From assembly GCA_017507285.1 (NCBI GenBank), contig JAFWBF010000194.1:1-25416 (forward strand): a stretch of 25,416 nt of DNA. The letters run 5' to 3'. The position numbers and the translations under genes are program-made. Source of the stretch: Bacteroidales bacterium. GTDB taxonomy: Bacteria; Bacteroidota; Bacteroidia; Bacteroidales; P3. A model generated the notes under the pieces. It was given only the letters and a program-made list of their open reading frames with translations. It did no database searches and was not told where the DNA came from. Shown here piece by piece: positions 7,471-14,840 of this stretch. Numbering within the stretch: the stretch's first letter is position 1; each line of letters opens with the position of its first letter.

Positions 7471-7478
7471 TATCTTTG
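7471..7478 (+). promoter_or_regulatory. Bacteroidetes -7 promoter element for the peptidase pair
   Basis: TATCTTTG matches TAnnTTTG exactly. The sequence at the expected -33 position (CTTTTC) is weak. The ATG of the first peptidase is 75 bp downstream, giving a longer leader than at the other promoters here. Confidence 0.65.
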
Positions 7479-7552
7479 TACGTCCTAATGATAAGCATTG
7501 GCTGTGTATTGGATTGATAAATAAAGAAATAAACAATAAATATATAAACAAT

Positions 7553-8953
7553 ATGAAAGTAAAATACCTATTATTGACTGCGATAATGTTCGCAAATGCA
7601 AATTTTGCCTATTCGCAAGGCAAAGGTATTTCTGTCGATGTTTTGAAGAAACTTCAACAATCGTATGGAAACACACCGTCCGATAAGGCAATACGCAATG
7701 CTATTCATGCAAATGATATTAATAAGTTGGCAATCAATTCGGACAATAGTACCGCTTTTGATTCTTATTTTTCCAACAGAGTAAATTCCAAGGCTGTTAC
7801 CGACCAAAAGTCGAGTGGCCGTTGTTGGATGTTTACTGGAATGAATGTGATGAGAGCCAAGGCTATAAGCAAGCATAATCTGCCTGCCAATTTCCAATTC
7901 TCGCAAGCATATACATTCTTTTGGGATCAATTGGAAAAATCAAACCTTTTCTTGCAAGCTATCATAGACACTCGCAAGCAGGCTATGACAGACAAAACAG
8001 TGGAATGGTTGTTTAAAAACCCCATTGGTGATGGAGGTCAGTTTACGGGAGTAGCCAACCTAGTATCGAAATACGGTTTGGTGCCTGCCGGAGTAATGCC
8101 CGAAACCTATAGTAGTGAACATACATCGAGAATGTCGAACCTATTAAGTCTTAAGCTTAGAGAGTATGGTTTGGAGCTACGTGAGATGGCTACTCAAAAG
8201 GGAATGACTGAACAGAAACTCGAAGCACGCAAGGCCGAGATGCTGGAAACCATTTATCGTATATTGGCATTGAACCTTGGAGTTCCACCATCAGAATTTA
8301 CATGGACTCGCACTGATGCAAGTGGCAAACCGGTGTCGACCAAAAAATATACTCCAAAGTCGTTCTTTGAAGAGTATGTAAACGAAGATTTCTCTAAATA
8401 CTACATGATTATGAACGACCCCACCCGAGAATATTACAAAGTGTATGAGATAGAGTATGACCGTCATGTGTATGATGGAGAGAACTGGAAATATCTGAAT
8501 CTGCCTATGGAAGAGATTGCCGAAATGGCAATAGCTTCGATAAAAGACAGTGTGATGATGTACTTCTCCTGCGATGTGGGTAAATTTCTTGATAGAGAGA
8601 AAGGTTTTATGGATTTAAATAACTACGACTATGAGTCTATAATGGGTACAACTTTTGGTATGGATAAAAAACAACGAGTATCGACCTTTGCCAGTGGTTC
8701 GTCGCATGCCATGACTCTTTGTGCCGTGGATTTGGATGAAAATGGTAAACCTAAAAAGTGGATGGTGGAAAACAGCTGGGGTCCAAGCTACGGACACAAC
8801 GGTTTTCTTATAATGACCAACGAATGGTTTAATGAATATATGTTCCGCTTGGTAGTGGAAGAAAAATATATACCTGCCAAAACCAAAAAACTGTTGGAAC
8901 AAAAAGCTATAATGCTCCCACCATGGGATCCAATGTTTTTGCCCGAAGAATAA
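7553..8953 (+). CDS. Exported C1B cysteine peptidase, bleomycin hydrolase/PepC family
   Basis: A 466-residue papain-like aminopeptidase of family C1B. The signal peptide is MKVKYLLLTAIMFANANFAYSQ, so it acts in the periplasm or outside, unlike classical cytosolic PepC. Catalytic residues: oxyanion Gln85 and Cys91 in DQKSSGRCWMF, His385 in SGSSHAMTLCAVD and Asn407 in WMVENSWGPSYG; the spacing closely matches bleomycin hydrolase. The C-terminus keeps the PepC-like LPPWDPM motif, the region that in the family reaches into the active site and confers aminopeptidase trimming. I place the start at ATG 7553, where the signal peptide begins; a TTG at 7514 would add a charged Asn/Lys-rich leader. Its paralogue follows after 32 bp. 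Likely role: finishing degradation of peptides imported through the outer membrane. Confidence 0.93.
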   Translation: MKVKYLLLTAIMFANANFAYSQGKGISVDVLKKLQQSYGNTPSDKAIRNAIHANDINKLAINSDNSTAFDSYFSNRVNSKAVTDQKSSGRCWMFTGMNVMRAKAISKHNLPANFQFSQAYTFFWDQLEKSNLFLQAIIDTRKQAMTDKTVEWLFKNPIGDGGQFTGVANLVSKYGLVPAGVMPETYSSEHTSRMSNLLSLKLREYGLELREMATQKGMTEQKLEARKAEMLETIYRILALNLGVPPSEFTWTRTDASGKPVSTKKYTPKSFFEEYVNEDFSKYYMIMNDPTREYYKVYEIEYDRHVYDGENWKYLNLPMEEIAEMAIASIKDSVMMYFSCDVGKFLDREKGFMDLNNYDYESIMGTTFGMDKKQRVSTFASGSSHAMTLCAVDLDENGKPKKWMVENSWGPSYGHNGFLIMTNEWFNEYMFRLVVEEKYIPAKTKKLLEQKAIMLPPWDPMFLPEE

Positions 8954-8985
8954 AAAAACAAACAAAATTATAAATTACATATAAG

Positions 8986-10188
8986 ATGAAGAAGATAATT
9001 ATTGCAATTGCATGTTGCACATTGGTATTCAATGTTGCAGAAGCAAAAAAGAAAAAAAATGAAGTAAAGAAAGAAGAAGGTTTTGTGTTTACAACAGTAA
9101 AAGAAAACCCTATTACATCAATCAAAAATCAACATCGTAGCAGTACATGTTGGAGTTTTAGCGGATTAGCATTTTTTGAAAGTGAACTTCTCCGTATGGG
9201 AAAAGGAACCTATGATTTGGCCGAAATGTTCCTAGTATCCAAAACAATGCAAGATCGTGCAAAATATTGTGTGCGTCTTCATGGTGATGCAGGTTTTACA
9301 CCTGGTGGTAGTTTCTATGATGCAGTTTTCTGCTTGCGTAACTATGGTATGGTTCCACAAAGTGCTATGTCTACTCCGGGAACATTGTACAGCAATGATA
9401 CACTTCCAAACCACAGTGAACTTGATGCTGTAGCGGGTGGTTATGTTAATGCTATAGCAAAAGGTCGTTTCAAAAAACTTTCTCCGGCTTGGATAAAAGG
9501 TCTTACAGCTATTTATGACACTTATTTGGGCGAATGTCCTGAAAAATTCGTTTACAATGGAAAGGAATATACTCCTAAATCATTTGCAAATGAATTGGGA
9601 TTGAATATGGATGACTACGTGTCTCTAACATCTTACACTCATCAACCTCTTTATAGTACATTTTCTCTTGAAATCCAGGATAACTGGCGTCAAGGTTTGT
9701 CTTATAACTTGACTATTGACGAGCTAATGGAAGTTATCGATAATGCTGTAAGAAATGGTTATACTATAGCTTGGGGTGCCGATGTAAGTGAAGATGGTTT
9801 TACACGCAATGGAGTGGCTATTGTTCCTGATATGGAAAAAGCTGCTGAACTTGGAAGTGATATGGCTCATTGGTTGGGTTTGAGTGCTAGTGCTCGTAAA
9901 GATGAACTAAATGCCAATATACCTGAAAAGGAAATTACTCAAGAAATGCGCCAAGAAGGATATGAAAACTGGACAACTACAGATGACCACGGTATGCTTA
10001 TCTATGGTATTGCAAAAGACCAAAACGGAAAAGAATATTATATGGTAAAGAATAGCTGGGGTAAGAGTGGTAAATATGAAGGTATATGGTATGCTTCGAA
10101 AGCTTTTGTGAAATACAAGACTATGAATATCTTGGTTCACAAAGATGCGATTCCTACAGCAATCAAAAACAAAGCTAAAATAAAATAG
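8986..10188 (+). CDS. Second exported C1 cysteine peptidase (bleomycin hydrolase-like)
   Basis: A 400-residue paralogue-like C1 peptidase. The signal peptide is MKKIIIAIACCTLVFNVAEA followed by a Lys-rich stretch (KKKKNEVKKEE). Catalytic set: Gln49 and Cys55 in IKNQHRSSTCWSFSG, His335 in TTDDHGMLIYGIA and Asn356 in YYMVKNSWG. It is ~65 residues shorter than its neighbour and lacks the WDPM-type C-terminal tail, ending in a basic stretch (PTAIKNKAKIK). It may therefore be an endopeptidase rather than an aminopeptidase (inference). Codon use is strongly biased to GGT, CGT and AAC, suggesting high expression. It is probably co-transcribed with the first peptidase (32-bp gap), and its mRNA ends at the long hairpin from 10201. 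Confidence 0.9.
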   Translation: MKKIIIAIACCTLVFNVAEAKKKKNEVKKEEGFVFTTVKENPITSIKNQHRSSTCWSFSGLAFFESELLRMGKGTYDLAEMFLVSKTMQDRAKYCVRLHGDAGFTPGGSFYDAVFCLRNYGMVPQSAMSTPGTLYSNDTLPNHSELDAVAGGYVNAIAKGRFKKLSPAWIKGLTAIYDTYLGECPEKFVYNGKEYTPKSFANELGLNMDDYVSLTSYTHQPLYSTFSLEIQDNWRQGLSYNLTIDELMEVIDNAVRNGYTIAWGADVSEDGFTRNGVAIVPDMEKAAELGSDMAHWLGLSASARKDELNANIPEKEITQEMRQEGYENWTTTDDHGMLIYGIAKDQNGKEYYMVKNSWGKSGKYEGIWYASKAFVKYKTMNILVHKDAIPTAIKNKAKIK

Positions 10189-10200
10189 AACTTGTGTAAA

Positions 10201-10260
10201 TAATAAAAAGAAAAACGTTGTCAATTTCAAACGAAATTAACAACGTTTTTCTTTTTATTA
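10201..10260. terminator. Long bidirectional hairpin terminator
   Basis: Bases 10201-10221 pair perfectly with 10240-10260 (21 bp). After one mismatch the stem continues with AATTTC/GAAATT (10223-10228 with 10233-10238) around a 4-nt loop. The outer stem has A-rich and T-rich arms, so either strand gives a GC-containing helix (AACGTTG) followed by U-rich RNA. It sits 12 bp after the peptidase stop codon and one base beyond the tRNA-Thr 3' end, so it serves both convergent transcripts. Confidence 0.85.
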
Positions 10261-10261
10261 G

Positions 10262-10334
<73 letters not shown>

Positions 10335-10353
10335 AAGTTGTATATACAAAAAG

Positions 10354-10427
10354 TCGGGGTGAGAAGACTCGAACTTCCGGCCTCCACGTCCCGAACGTGG
10401 CGCGCTAGCCAACTGCGCTACACCCCG
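10354..10427 (-). tRNA. tRNA-Pro (anticodon CGG)
   Basis: 74 nt. Acceptor CGGGGTG/CACCCCG with discriminator A, D arm GCGC-AGTTGGCTA-GCGC, anticodon stem CCACG/CGTGG with loop TTCGGGA (anticodon CGG, reads CCG), T arm GGAAG-TTCGAGT-CTTCT with one G-T pair. CCA is not encoded. Middle gene of the operon. Confidence 0.97.
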
Positions 10428-10441
10428 ATAAACAAAAAAAG

Positions 10442-10514
10442 TGTCCTCGCAGGGACTCGAACCCTGGACCCAATGATTAAGAGTCATTTGCTCTACCAAC
10501 TGAGCTACGAAGAC
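10442..10514 (-). tRNA. tRNA-Lys (anticodon CTT)
   Basis: 73 nt. Acceptor GTCTTCG/CGAGGAC with discriminator A and one T-G pair, D arm GCTC-AGTTGGTA-GAGC, anticodon stem AATGA/TCATT with loop CTCTTAA (anticodon CTT, reads AAG), T arm CAGGG-TTCGAGT-CCCTG. CCA is not encoded. First gene of the operon, about 25 nt after its promoter element. Confidence 0.97.
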
Positions 10515-10538
10515 AAACTTTTATCGTTTTTGCGAGTG

Positions 10539-10546
10539 CAAAATTA
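10539..10546 (-). promoter_or_regulatory. Bacteroidetes -7 promoter element for the tRNA operon
   Basis: On the minus strand this reads TAATTTTG followed by CACTCGC, matching TAnnTTTG. A weak CTTCTG lies near -33. It is the only promoter-like site before the three tRNAs. Confidence 0.65.
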
Positions 10547-10764
10547 CTAATTATTTTTTATTTACAGAAGAAAAAAAGAATATATTTTATTCAATAAATT
10601 AATTTTATTGGATAATAAACGTATAATCAGATAATTATTTTTATATTATTCTGGATTAATTTTCTTCTTTTCTGATGGAAAAATTGTGGTTTTTCTACCT
10701 TTTTTGTGGTGAAATGAATAAATTTGACCTATTTTTATTGCAGAAAATATGTTTATTCAATGAG
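10547..10764. other. AT-rich intergenic stretch without a gene
   Basis: Between the tRNA promoter and the gadB 3' hairpin I see only AT-rich sequence, including two TTGTGG words 20 bp apart (10684, 10704). No coding frame, tRNA or convincing repeat is present. Confidence 0.6.
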
Positions 10765-10795
10765 TAAGGCTAAAAGTCATTGACTTTTAGCCTTA
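10765..10795. terminator. Hairpin downstream of gadB
   Basis: TAAGGCTAAAAGTCA (10765-10779) pairs perfectly with 10781-10795 around a single central T, which in practice leaves a 3-5 nt loop. It lies 13 bp beyond the gadB stop codon. On the minus strand no long U-run follows, so it may act as a 3'-end stabiliser or a weak terminator. Confidence 0.5.
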
Positions 10796-10808
10796 TACTG
10801 CTTTTTAT

Positions 10809-12221
10809 TTATTTGTTATGAGAAAATCCGCGATCTTTTATTTTTTGAGATTTGCTTAGTATCAGCCAAGTGTCGGTTGGTTCTTTTCTTTTGTCGAGTT
10901 CTTGGATATGGCGTTTCATGTCGTCAATCAGACGGTCGGCCAAGTCGATGCCTGTACCTTGACGTACCACTATACGCATAACCACAACATTTTCCATGTT
11001 TTCGGGTAGCGAATATGCTGGGATTTGCCATCCGTCTTGCCTCATGGCATCGGAGAGATCGTAGAGCGTCCATTTCTTTTTAGATTGATCTTTTATGTAC
11101 CAGCAGAATAATGGGTTGGGGGTGTTTTCGTTCAGTAAGGTGAATCCAAGATGTTTAATTTGTTCACTCAAATAGTTTTTTGTTTCCATCACATTGTACT
11201 GAATGTCTTTGTATCCTTTAAATCCCAAGCGGATGAATTGGTAATATTGGGCCAATACATAATTTCCGGGTCGTGAAAAATTGATGGCAATAGTTCCTAC
11301 TTCGTTACCCAAATAGTTTACATTAAAAACCATGTTGTCGGGTAAATATTTTTTGTCTTTCCATATTACCCATCCCAATCCCGGATATACTAATCCGAAT
11401 TTATGTCCTGATGTGCTTATGGATAAAACCCATTTTAATCGGAAGTCCCATTTTTTTTCGGGATATAGGAATGGAAGTATGAATCCTCCTGTGGCTGCAT
11501 CTACGTGTATAGGGATATTCCAATTGGTTTTGCTGTTTAGCTCGTCGAGGGCACTGTTTATTCCCTCTACATCATCGTTCATACCTGTATGGGTTACACC
11601 TTGGATGGGAACTACAAGAAATGTGTTTTCATCGCAATGTTTTATTACATCTTCGGCTTGCATGCATGGTTTTTCGAAACTTATGGGTATTATTCTCATT
11701 TCTAATTCCCAATAGTGGGCAAATTTTTCCCAAACTACTTGGTAAGCAGATGAAATGATAAAGTTTGGCTTGTCGGTGGATTTGCCTTCGGCTCTGCGGC
11801 GTGCTTTCCATCTAAACAAAGCTGCCATTCCCCCCAACATACAAGCTTCGCTTGAGCCAACAGTGCTTGCCCCAGTGCAATATGGTCGTTCGGGACTGTT
11901 CCAAAGTTTGGCCATGATGTTTACACATTTTCTTTCAATTTCGGCTGTTTGTGGGTATTCCGACTTGTCGATCATGTTTTTGTCCATTGATTCCGTCATT
12001 ATTTGCCTTGCTCCTTCGTCCATCCATGTTGTAACAAAAGTGGCCATATTTAAGCGGGCGTTGCCATCAAGCATAGCTTCGTCGTGTACTATTTGATATG
12101 CAATTTCTTGTGGCATTGGATTTTTTGGTATCTCGTATTTTGGAGAAACTCTCATGGCTTCTTCTGACCCAAAAACGGAAGTGTCAATATTGTCGGGACG
12201 TTTTTCAATTTTGTTTTTCAT
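10809..12221 (-). CDS. gadB: Glutamate decarboxylase
   Basis: A 470-residue PLP-dependent decarboxylase converting L-glutamate to GABA and CO2 while consuming a cytoplasmic proton. PLP Lys274 lies in SISTSGHKFGLVYPGLGWV, almost the same position as in E. coli GadB. Other family blocks: GASTVGSSEACMLGG (~118-131), HVDAATGGFILPF (~239-251), and VNYLGNEVGTIAINFSRPG. The C-terminus ends in SHNK; E. coli has a functionally important His near the same end, but equivalence is inferred. The ATG at 12221 gives the usual start (MKNKIEKRPDN); upstream in-frame codons add a weakly coding leader. No glutamate/GABA antiporter (gadC) or glutaminase is adjacent, so the acid-resistance system is incomplete here. 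The gene is divergent from the PepSY-like gene. Confidence 0.95.
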   Translation of the reverse strand: MKNKIEKRPDNIDTSVFGSEEAMRVSPKYEIPKNPMPQEIAYQIVHDEAMLDGNARLNMATFVTTWMDEGARQIMTESMDKNMIDKSEYPQTAEIERKCVNIMAKLWNSPERPYCTGASTVGSSEACMLGGMAALFRWKARRRAEGKSTDKPNFIISSAYQVVWEKFAHYWELEMRIIPISFEKPCMQAEDVIKHCDENTFLVVPIQGVTHTGMNDDVEGINSALDELNSKTNWNIPIHVDAATGGFILPFLYPEKKWDFRLKWVLSISTSGHKFGLVYPGLGWVIWKDKKYLPDNMVFNVNYLGNEVGTIAINFSRPGNYVLAQYYQFIRLGFKGYKDIQYNVMETKNYLSEQIKHLGFTLLNENTPNPLFCWYIKDQSKKKWTLYDLSDAMRQDGWQIPAYSLPENMENVVVMRIVVRQGTGIDLADRLIDDMKRHIQELDKRKEPTDTWLILSKSQKIKDRGFSHNK

Positions 12222-12236
12222 AGTAATTCTATTTAT

Positions 12237-12428
12237 ATGATTAGTAAATTTCTGTATTCCAAACATCAAATTTTATTCCTTTGTTTTGTTCTTTATCTTT
12301 TTTATGATTTACTCCTATATATGAATTGTTGGGTGATGATAAACAAAATATTGCTTATTTTGTTGTTTATGTATTACTTAAGATTATATGTGTTAGATTC
12401 GATATTATTTAAAGGAGGTTATGAATGA
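12237..12428 (+). CDS. Possible small hydrophobic protein upstream of the PepSY-like gene (doubtful)
   Basis: An open frame of 63 codons, mostly hydrophobic, with two candidate TM segments (LFLCFVLYLFYDLLLYM and ILLILLFMYYLRLYVL). Its stop overlaps the next start as ATGA (12425-12428), the arrangement seen in translational coupling. However, it lies in very AT-rich sequence where Phe/Leu/Ile-rich frames arise by chance, and it has no visible ribosome binding site. Listed only because of the overlap. Confidence 0.2.
   Translation: MISKFLYSKHQILFLCFVLYLFYDLLLYMNCWVMINKILLILLFMYYLRLYVLDSILFKGGYE
12411..12418 (+). promoter_or_regulatory. Strong Shine-Dalgarno site for the PepSY-like gene
   Basis: AAAGGAGG is centred ~10 bp before the ATG at 12425 (6-nt spacer). 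This near-perfect anti-16S match is unusual among the starts in this window. It selects ATG 12425 over the out-of-frame ATG at 12421. Confidence 0.7.
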
Positions 12429-12868
12429 AGGTTATTATTTTTGCTATTATGTTGTTAAGTGTTCCTATTTTCTGTTTTTCAAGAGGTAATATTTTTGTCG
12501 AAGGGAAGGATAAGTTGCCTATTAAGGCTCAGAATTTTATAAATTCTAGTTTCGCCACAGAGCGGCTAGTGTATGTAAAAGAAAGTAGAACAATGTTTTT
12601 ACGAAAAAAGTTTTTGGCAGTTTTTTCAAATGGAATGAAAATAGAGTTTGATTCTAGAGGCAATTGGATAGATATAAAATTTGTGAAAGATGGTTTGCCG
12701 GGCAATATTGTCTCCAAAAAGATATTGGACTATTTGAAGGAAAACTATGTCTCGGCTTTTATTTTGGAACTCGAAAAGATGAGTCGTAATATGCTTAGAG
12801 TTCTTTTGTCGAATAAGCGAGAGCTATATTTCAATCAATTTGGTGATAGAGTTTTCATTGATATTTAA
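12425..12868 (+). CDS. PepSY-like (DUF2874-type) exported protein
   Basis: A 147-residue small exported protein. The signal peptide is MKVIIFAIMLLSVPIFCFS. The mature part matches the Bacteroidetes PepSY-like (former DUF2874) pattern: LPIKAQNFINSSF, a strand pair, then the diagnostic FSNGMKIEFDSRGNWIDI (~58-75), and a second weaker half ending ELYFNQFGDRVFIDI. These periplasmic proteins have the fold of beta-lactamase-inhibitor-like or PepSY domains; their ligands are mostly unknown. It is divergent from gadB and convergent with sufB, so it stands alone. Confidence 0.8.
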   Translation: MKVIIFAIMLLSVPIFCFSRGNIFVEGKDKLPIKAQNFINSSFATERLVYVKESRTMFLRKKFLAVFSNGMKIEFDSRGNWIDIKFVKDGLPGNIVSKKILDYLKENYVSAFILELEKMSRNMLRVLLSNKRELYFNQFGDRVFIDI

Positions 12869-12894
12869 ATATCATAGAATCAGCTATGAAAGAG

Positions 12895-12930
12895 AAAGGC
12901 ACGTCGAAAATATTTTTTCGATGTACCTTT
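12895..12930. terminator. Bidirectional hairpin between the PepSY-like gene and sufB
   Basis: A 16-nt arm 12895-12910 pairs with 12915-12930 around TATT, with a G-T pair and one C-A mismatch. The arms begin AAAGG and end CCTTT, giving U-rich RNA on both strands. It lies between convergent stop codons at 12868 and 12969. Confidence 0.75.
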
Positions 12931-12968
12931 TGTATAGTTTTATATTTACATTGTTGATAACATGTGTT

Positions 12969-14411
12969 TTATCCTACGCTTCCTTCGAGCGATATACTTA
13001 GTAGTTTTTGAGCTTCTACAGCAAATTCCATAGGTAGTTTTTTAAGCACATCTTTTGCATAACCATTTACTATCAGGCCTATAGCACTTTCTTGTGAGAT
13101 GCCTCTCTGTTGGCAATAGAATAGTTGGTCTTCGGATATTTTAGAAGTAGTGGCTTCGTGCTCCAAAATAGCTGTTTGATTGTTGGCTTTTATGTAAGGC
13201 CAAGTATGAGCTCCGCACGAGTCGCCTAAAAGTAAAGAGTCGCATTGTGAATAGTTTCTTGCATTGGTAGCACCTTTGGCTATTCGCACCAAGCCGCGGT
13301 AGCTATTTTGGCTATGTCCGGCCGATATACCTTTGGAAATAATAGTACTACGAGTATTCTTTCCTATATGTATCATTTTTGTTCCTGTATCGGCTTGTTG
13401 GTAGTTGTTTGTAACCGCTACAGAGTAGAATTCGGCTACAGAATCGTCGCCTTGCAGTATGCAACTAGGATATTTCCATGTTACAGCCGAACCTGTTTCT
13501 ACCTGAGTCCATGATATTTTGGAGCCATTACCCTTACATATTCCACGTTTTGTTACAAAGTTGTAAATGCCACCATTTCCATTTTTATCGCCCGGATACC
13601 AATTTTGTACTGTCGAGTATTTAACTTCGGCATCTTTTAGGGCAACTATTTCAACTATTGCAGCGTGTAGCTGATTTTCGTCGCGTTGAGGTGCTGTGCA
13701 ACCTTCCATGTAGCTTACGTATGCTCCTTCGTCGGCGATGATAAGTGTACGCTCAAACTGTCCGGTGTTTGCTGCATTGATTCTAAAGTATGTAGACAGT
13801 TCGATAGGGCAACGCACACCTTTGGGAATATAGCAGAACGAACCGTCGCTGAAAACAGCTGAATTGAGTGCGGCAAAAAAGTTGTCGCCTATAGGGACTA
13901 CCGATCCAAGGTATTGTTTTACAATGTCGGGGTATTTTTGAACAGCCTCGCTAAACGAACAGAATAGAATACCTTCCTTTGCTAATGTTTCGGAGAATGT
14001 GGTTTTTACAGATACGCTGTCCATTACGGCATCCACAGCCACACCGCTTAGTTTTTTCTGCTCTTCGAGCGATATGCCAAGTTTGTTGAAGGTGTCCAAC
14101 AATTCGGGATCCACTTCGTCGAGGCTTTTCAATTCTTTCTTTTTGGGAGCAGCGTAGTATATAATATCTTGGTAATCAATTTTGTCGTATTTCAGATGTG
14201 CCCACGAAGGTTCATCCATCGTAAGCCATTTATGATATGCTTTCAAGCGAAATTCCAACAACCATTCCGGTTCGTTCTTTTTCTTGGAGATATAGCGAAT
14301 AACATCTTCGTTCAAACCTTTCTCAAGAGTTTCTGTTTCGATATTTGTTACAAATCCATATTTATACTCTTCGTTTGTAACTTCTTGTATTATATTGTTT
14401 TTATCTTCCAT
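12969..14411 (-). CDS. sufB: Fe-S cluster assembly scaffold SufB
   Basis: A 480-residue SufB, a subunit of the SufBC2D scaffold that builds Fe-S clusters in the cytoplasm. Diagnostic blocks: EPEWLLEFRLKAY (~47-59), PIELSTYFRIN, SYMEGCTAPQRDENQLHAA, and the C-terminal QCDSLLLGDSCGAHTWPYI. Counting from the conserved C-terminus, Cys390 and Glu419 align with E. coli Cys405 and Glu434, the residues implicated in cluster formation; His418 aligns with His433. The ATG at 14411 gives a typical N-terminus (MEDKNNIIQEVTNEEYKYGF). sufC, sufD and sufS normally follow sufB in Bacteroidetes, but here the next downstream feature is a terminator and a convergent gene. The functional partners must be encoded elsewhere. 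Confidence 0.96.
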   Translation of the reverse strand: MEDKNNIIQEVTNEEYKYGFVTNIETETLEKGLNEDVIRYISKKKNEPEWLLEFRLKAYHKWLTMDEPSWAHLKYDKIDYQDIIYYAAPKKKELKSLDEVDPELLDTFNKLGISLEEQKKLSGVAVDAVMDSVSVKTTFSETLAKEGILFCSFSEAVQKYPDIVKQYLGSVVPIGDNFFAALNSAVFSDGSFCYIPKGVRCPIELSTYFRINAANTGQFERTLIIADEGAYVSYMEGCTAPQRDENQLHAAIVEIVALKDAEVKYSTVQNWYPGDKNGNGGIYNFVTKRGICKGNGSKISWTQVETGSAVTWKYPSCILQGDDSVAEFYSVAVTNNYQQADTGTKMIHIGKNTRSTIISKGISAGHSQNSYRGLVRIAKGATNARNYSQCDSLLLGDSCGAHTWPYIKANNQTAILEHEATTSKISEDQLFYCQQRGISQESAIGLIVNGYAKDVLKKLPMEFAVEAQKLLSISLEGSVG

Positions 14412-14442
14412 GGCTACTCTTTTATTACTTTGTTTCTTATTG

Positions 14443-14450
14443 CAAAGATA
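14443..14450 (-). promoter_or_regulatory. Bacteroidetes -7 promoter element for sufB
   Basis: On the minus strand this reads TATCTTTG followed by CAATAAG, an exact TAnnTTTG match 31 bp before the sufB ATG. No good -33 TTTG is visible at the expected distance. Confidence 0.7.
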
Positions 14451-14520
14451 CGTTTTATTTCGAATCTTTTGTTGTTTTTTTCTTTATTTGCAATATAATA
14501 TACTGTGTATTTTTTCATGA

Positions 14521-14604
14521 TAGGGTTTCAATCTGTTCTTGGTAGGGTGTCTCACCGTTGACGATAGGGTATTATTTTCTTCTTATATACCGCTACTACC
14601 GTTG
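14521..14604 (+). repeat. 22-bp-period repeats with TAGGGT core
   Basis: TAGGGT occurs at 14521, 14543 and 14565, exactly 22 bp apart. ACCGTTG occurs at 14554 and 14598, which is 44 bp apart, so the period extends over about 84 bp. It lies in the non-coding region upstream of the sufB promoter. It shares its period and a T-x-G-x-G core with the array that follows at 14721. Confidence 0.6.
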
Positions 14605-14720
14605 GTAAAAATCGCTATATATTGTATTGTGTCAAGGCAAATATTTTTTGTTCATTACCTCGGTAAATATAATAACGTTTTTCCGCAAAAAATATTTTTT
14701 TCGCAGGCAGTAAAAATACA

Positions 14721-14840
14721 TCGTGATCTAGATGAAATTTCCTCGTGAGGGAGATTTATCCGGATCGTGATGTAGATAAATTTGGATCGGGAGGGAAATT
14801 GGATACCTTGGGGAGGGGGTGTTGAGCTATGGTAGGAGAG
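14721..14840 (+). repeat. Degenerate tandem array, 22-bp period (array B)
   Basis: Unit heads lie at 14721 (TCGTGATCTAGATGAAATTT), 14743 (TCGTGAGGGAGAT), 14765 (TCGTGATGTAGAT), 14787 (TCGGGAGGGAAATT) and 14809 (TGGGGAGGGGG), each exactly 22 bp apart, with a fading unit near 14831 (GGTAGGAGAGGAT). The stretch GATGAAATTTCCTCGTGAGG in this array is nearly identical to 7213-7230 in array A. It lies in a 730-bp region with no gene, between sufB and radC. Confidence 0.75.

Noticed and set aside
9049..9060. Lipoprotein signal in the second peptidase (AIAC near residue 10)
   Set aside because: The Cys comes only nine residues from the start and position -3 is Ala. A normal signal peptidase I site after AEA fits better.
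14539..14748. 69-codon plus-strand open frame upstream of sufB
   Set aside because: It runs through the 22-bp-period repeats and has no recognisable domain or ribosome binding site; probably chance.
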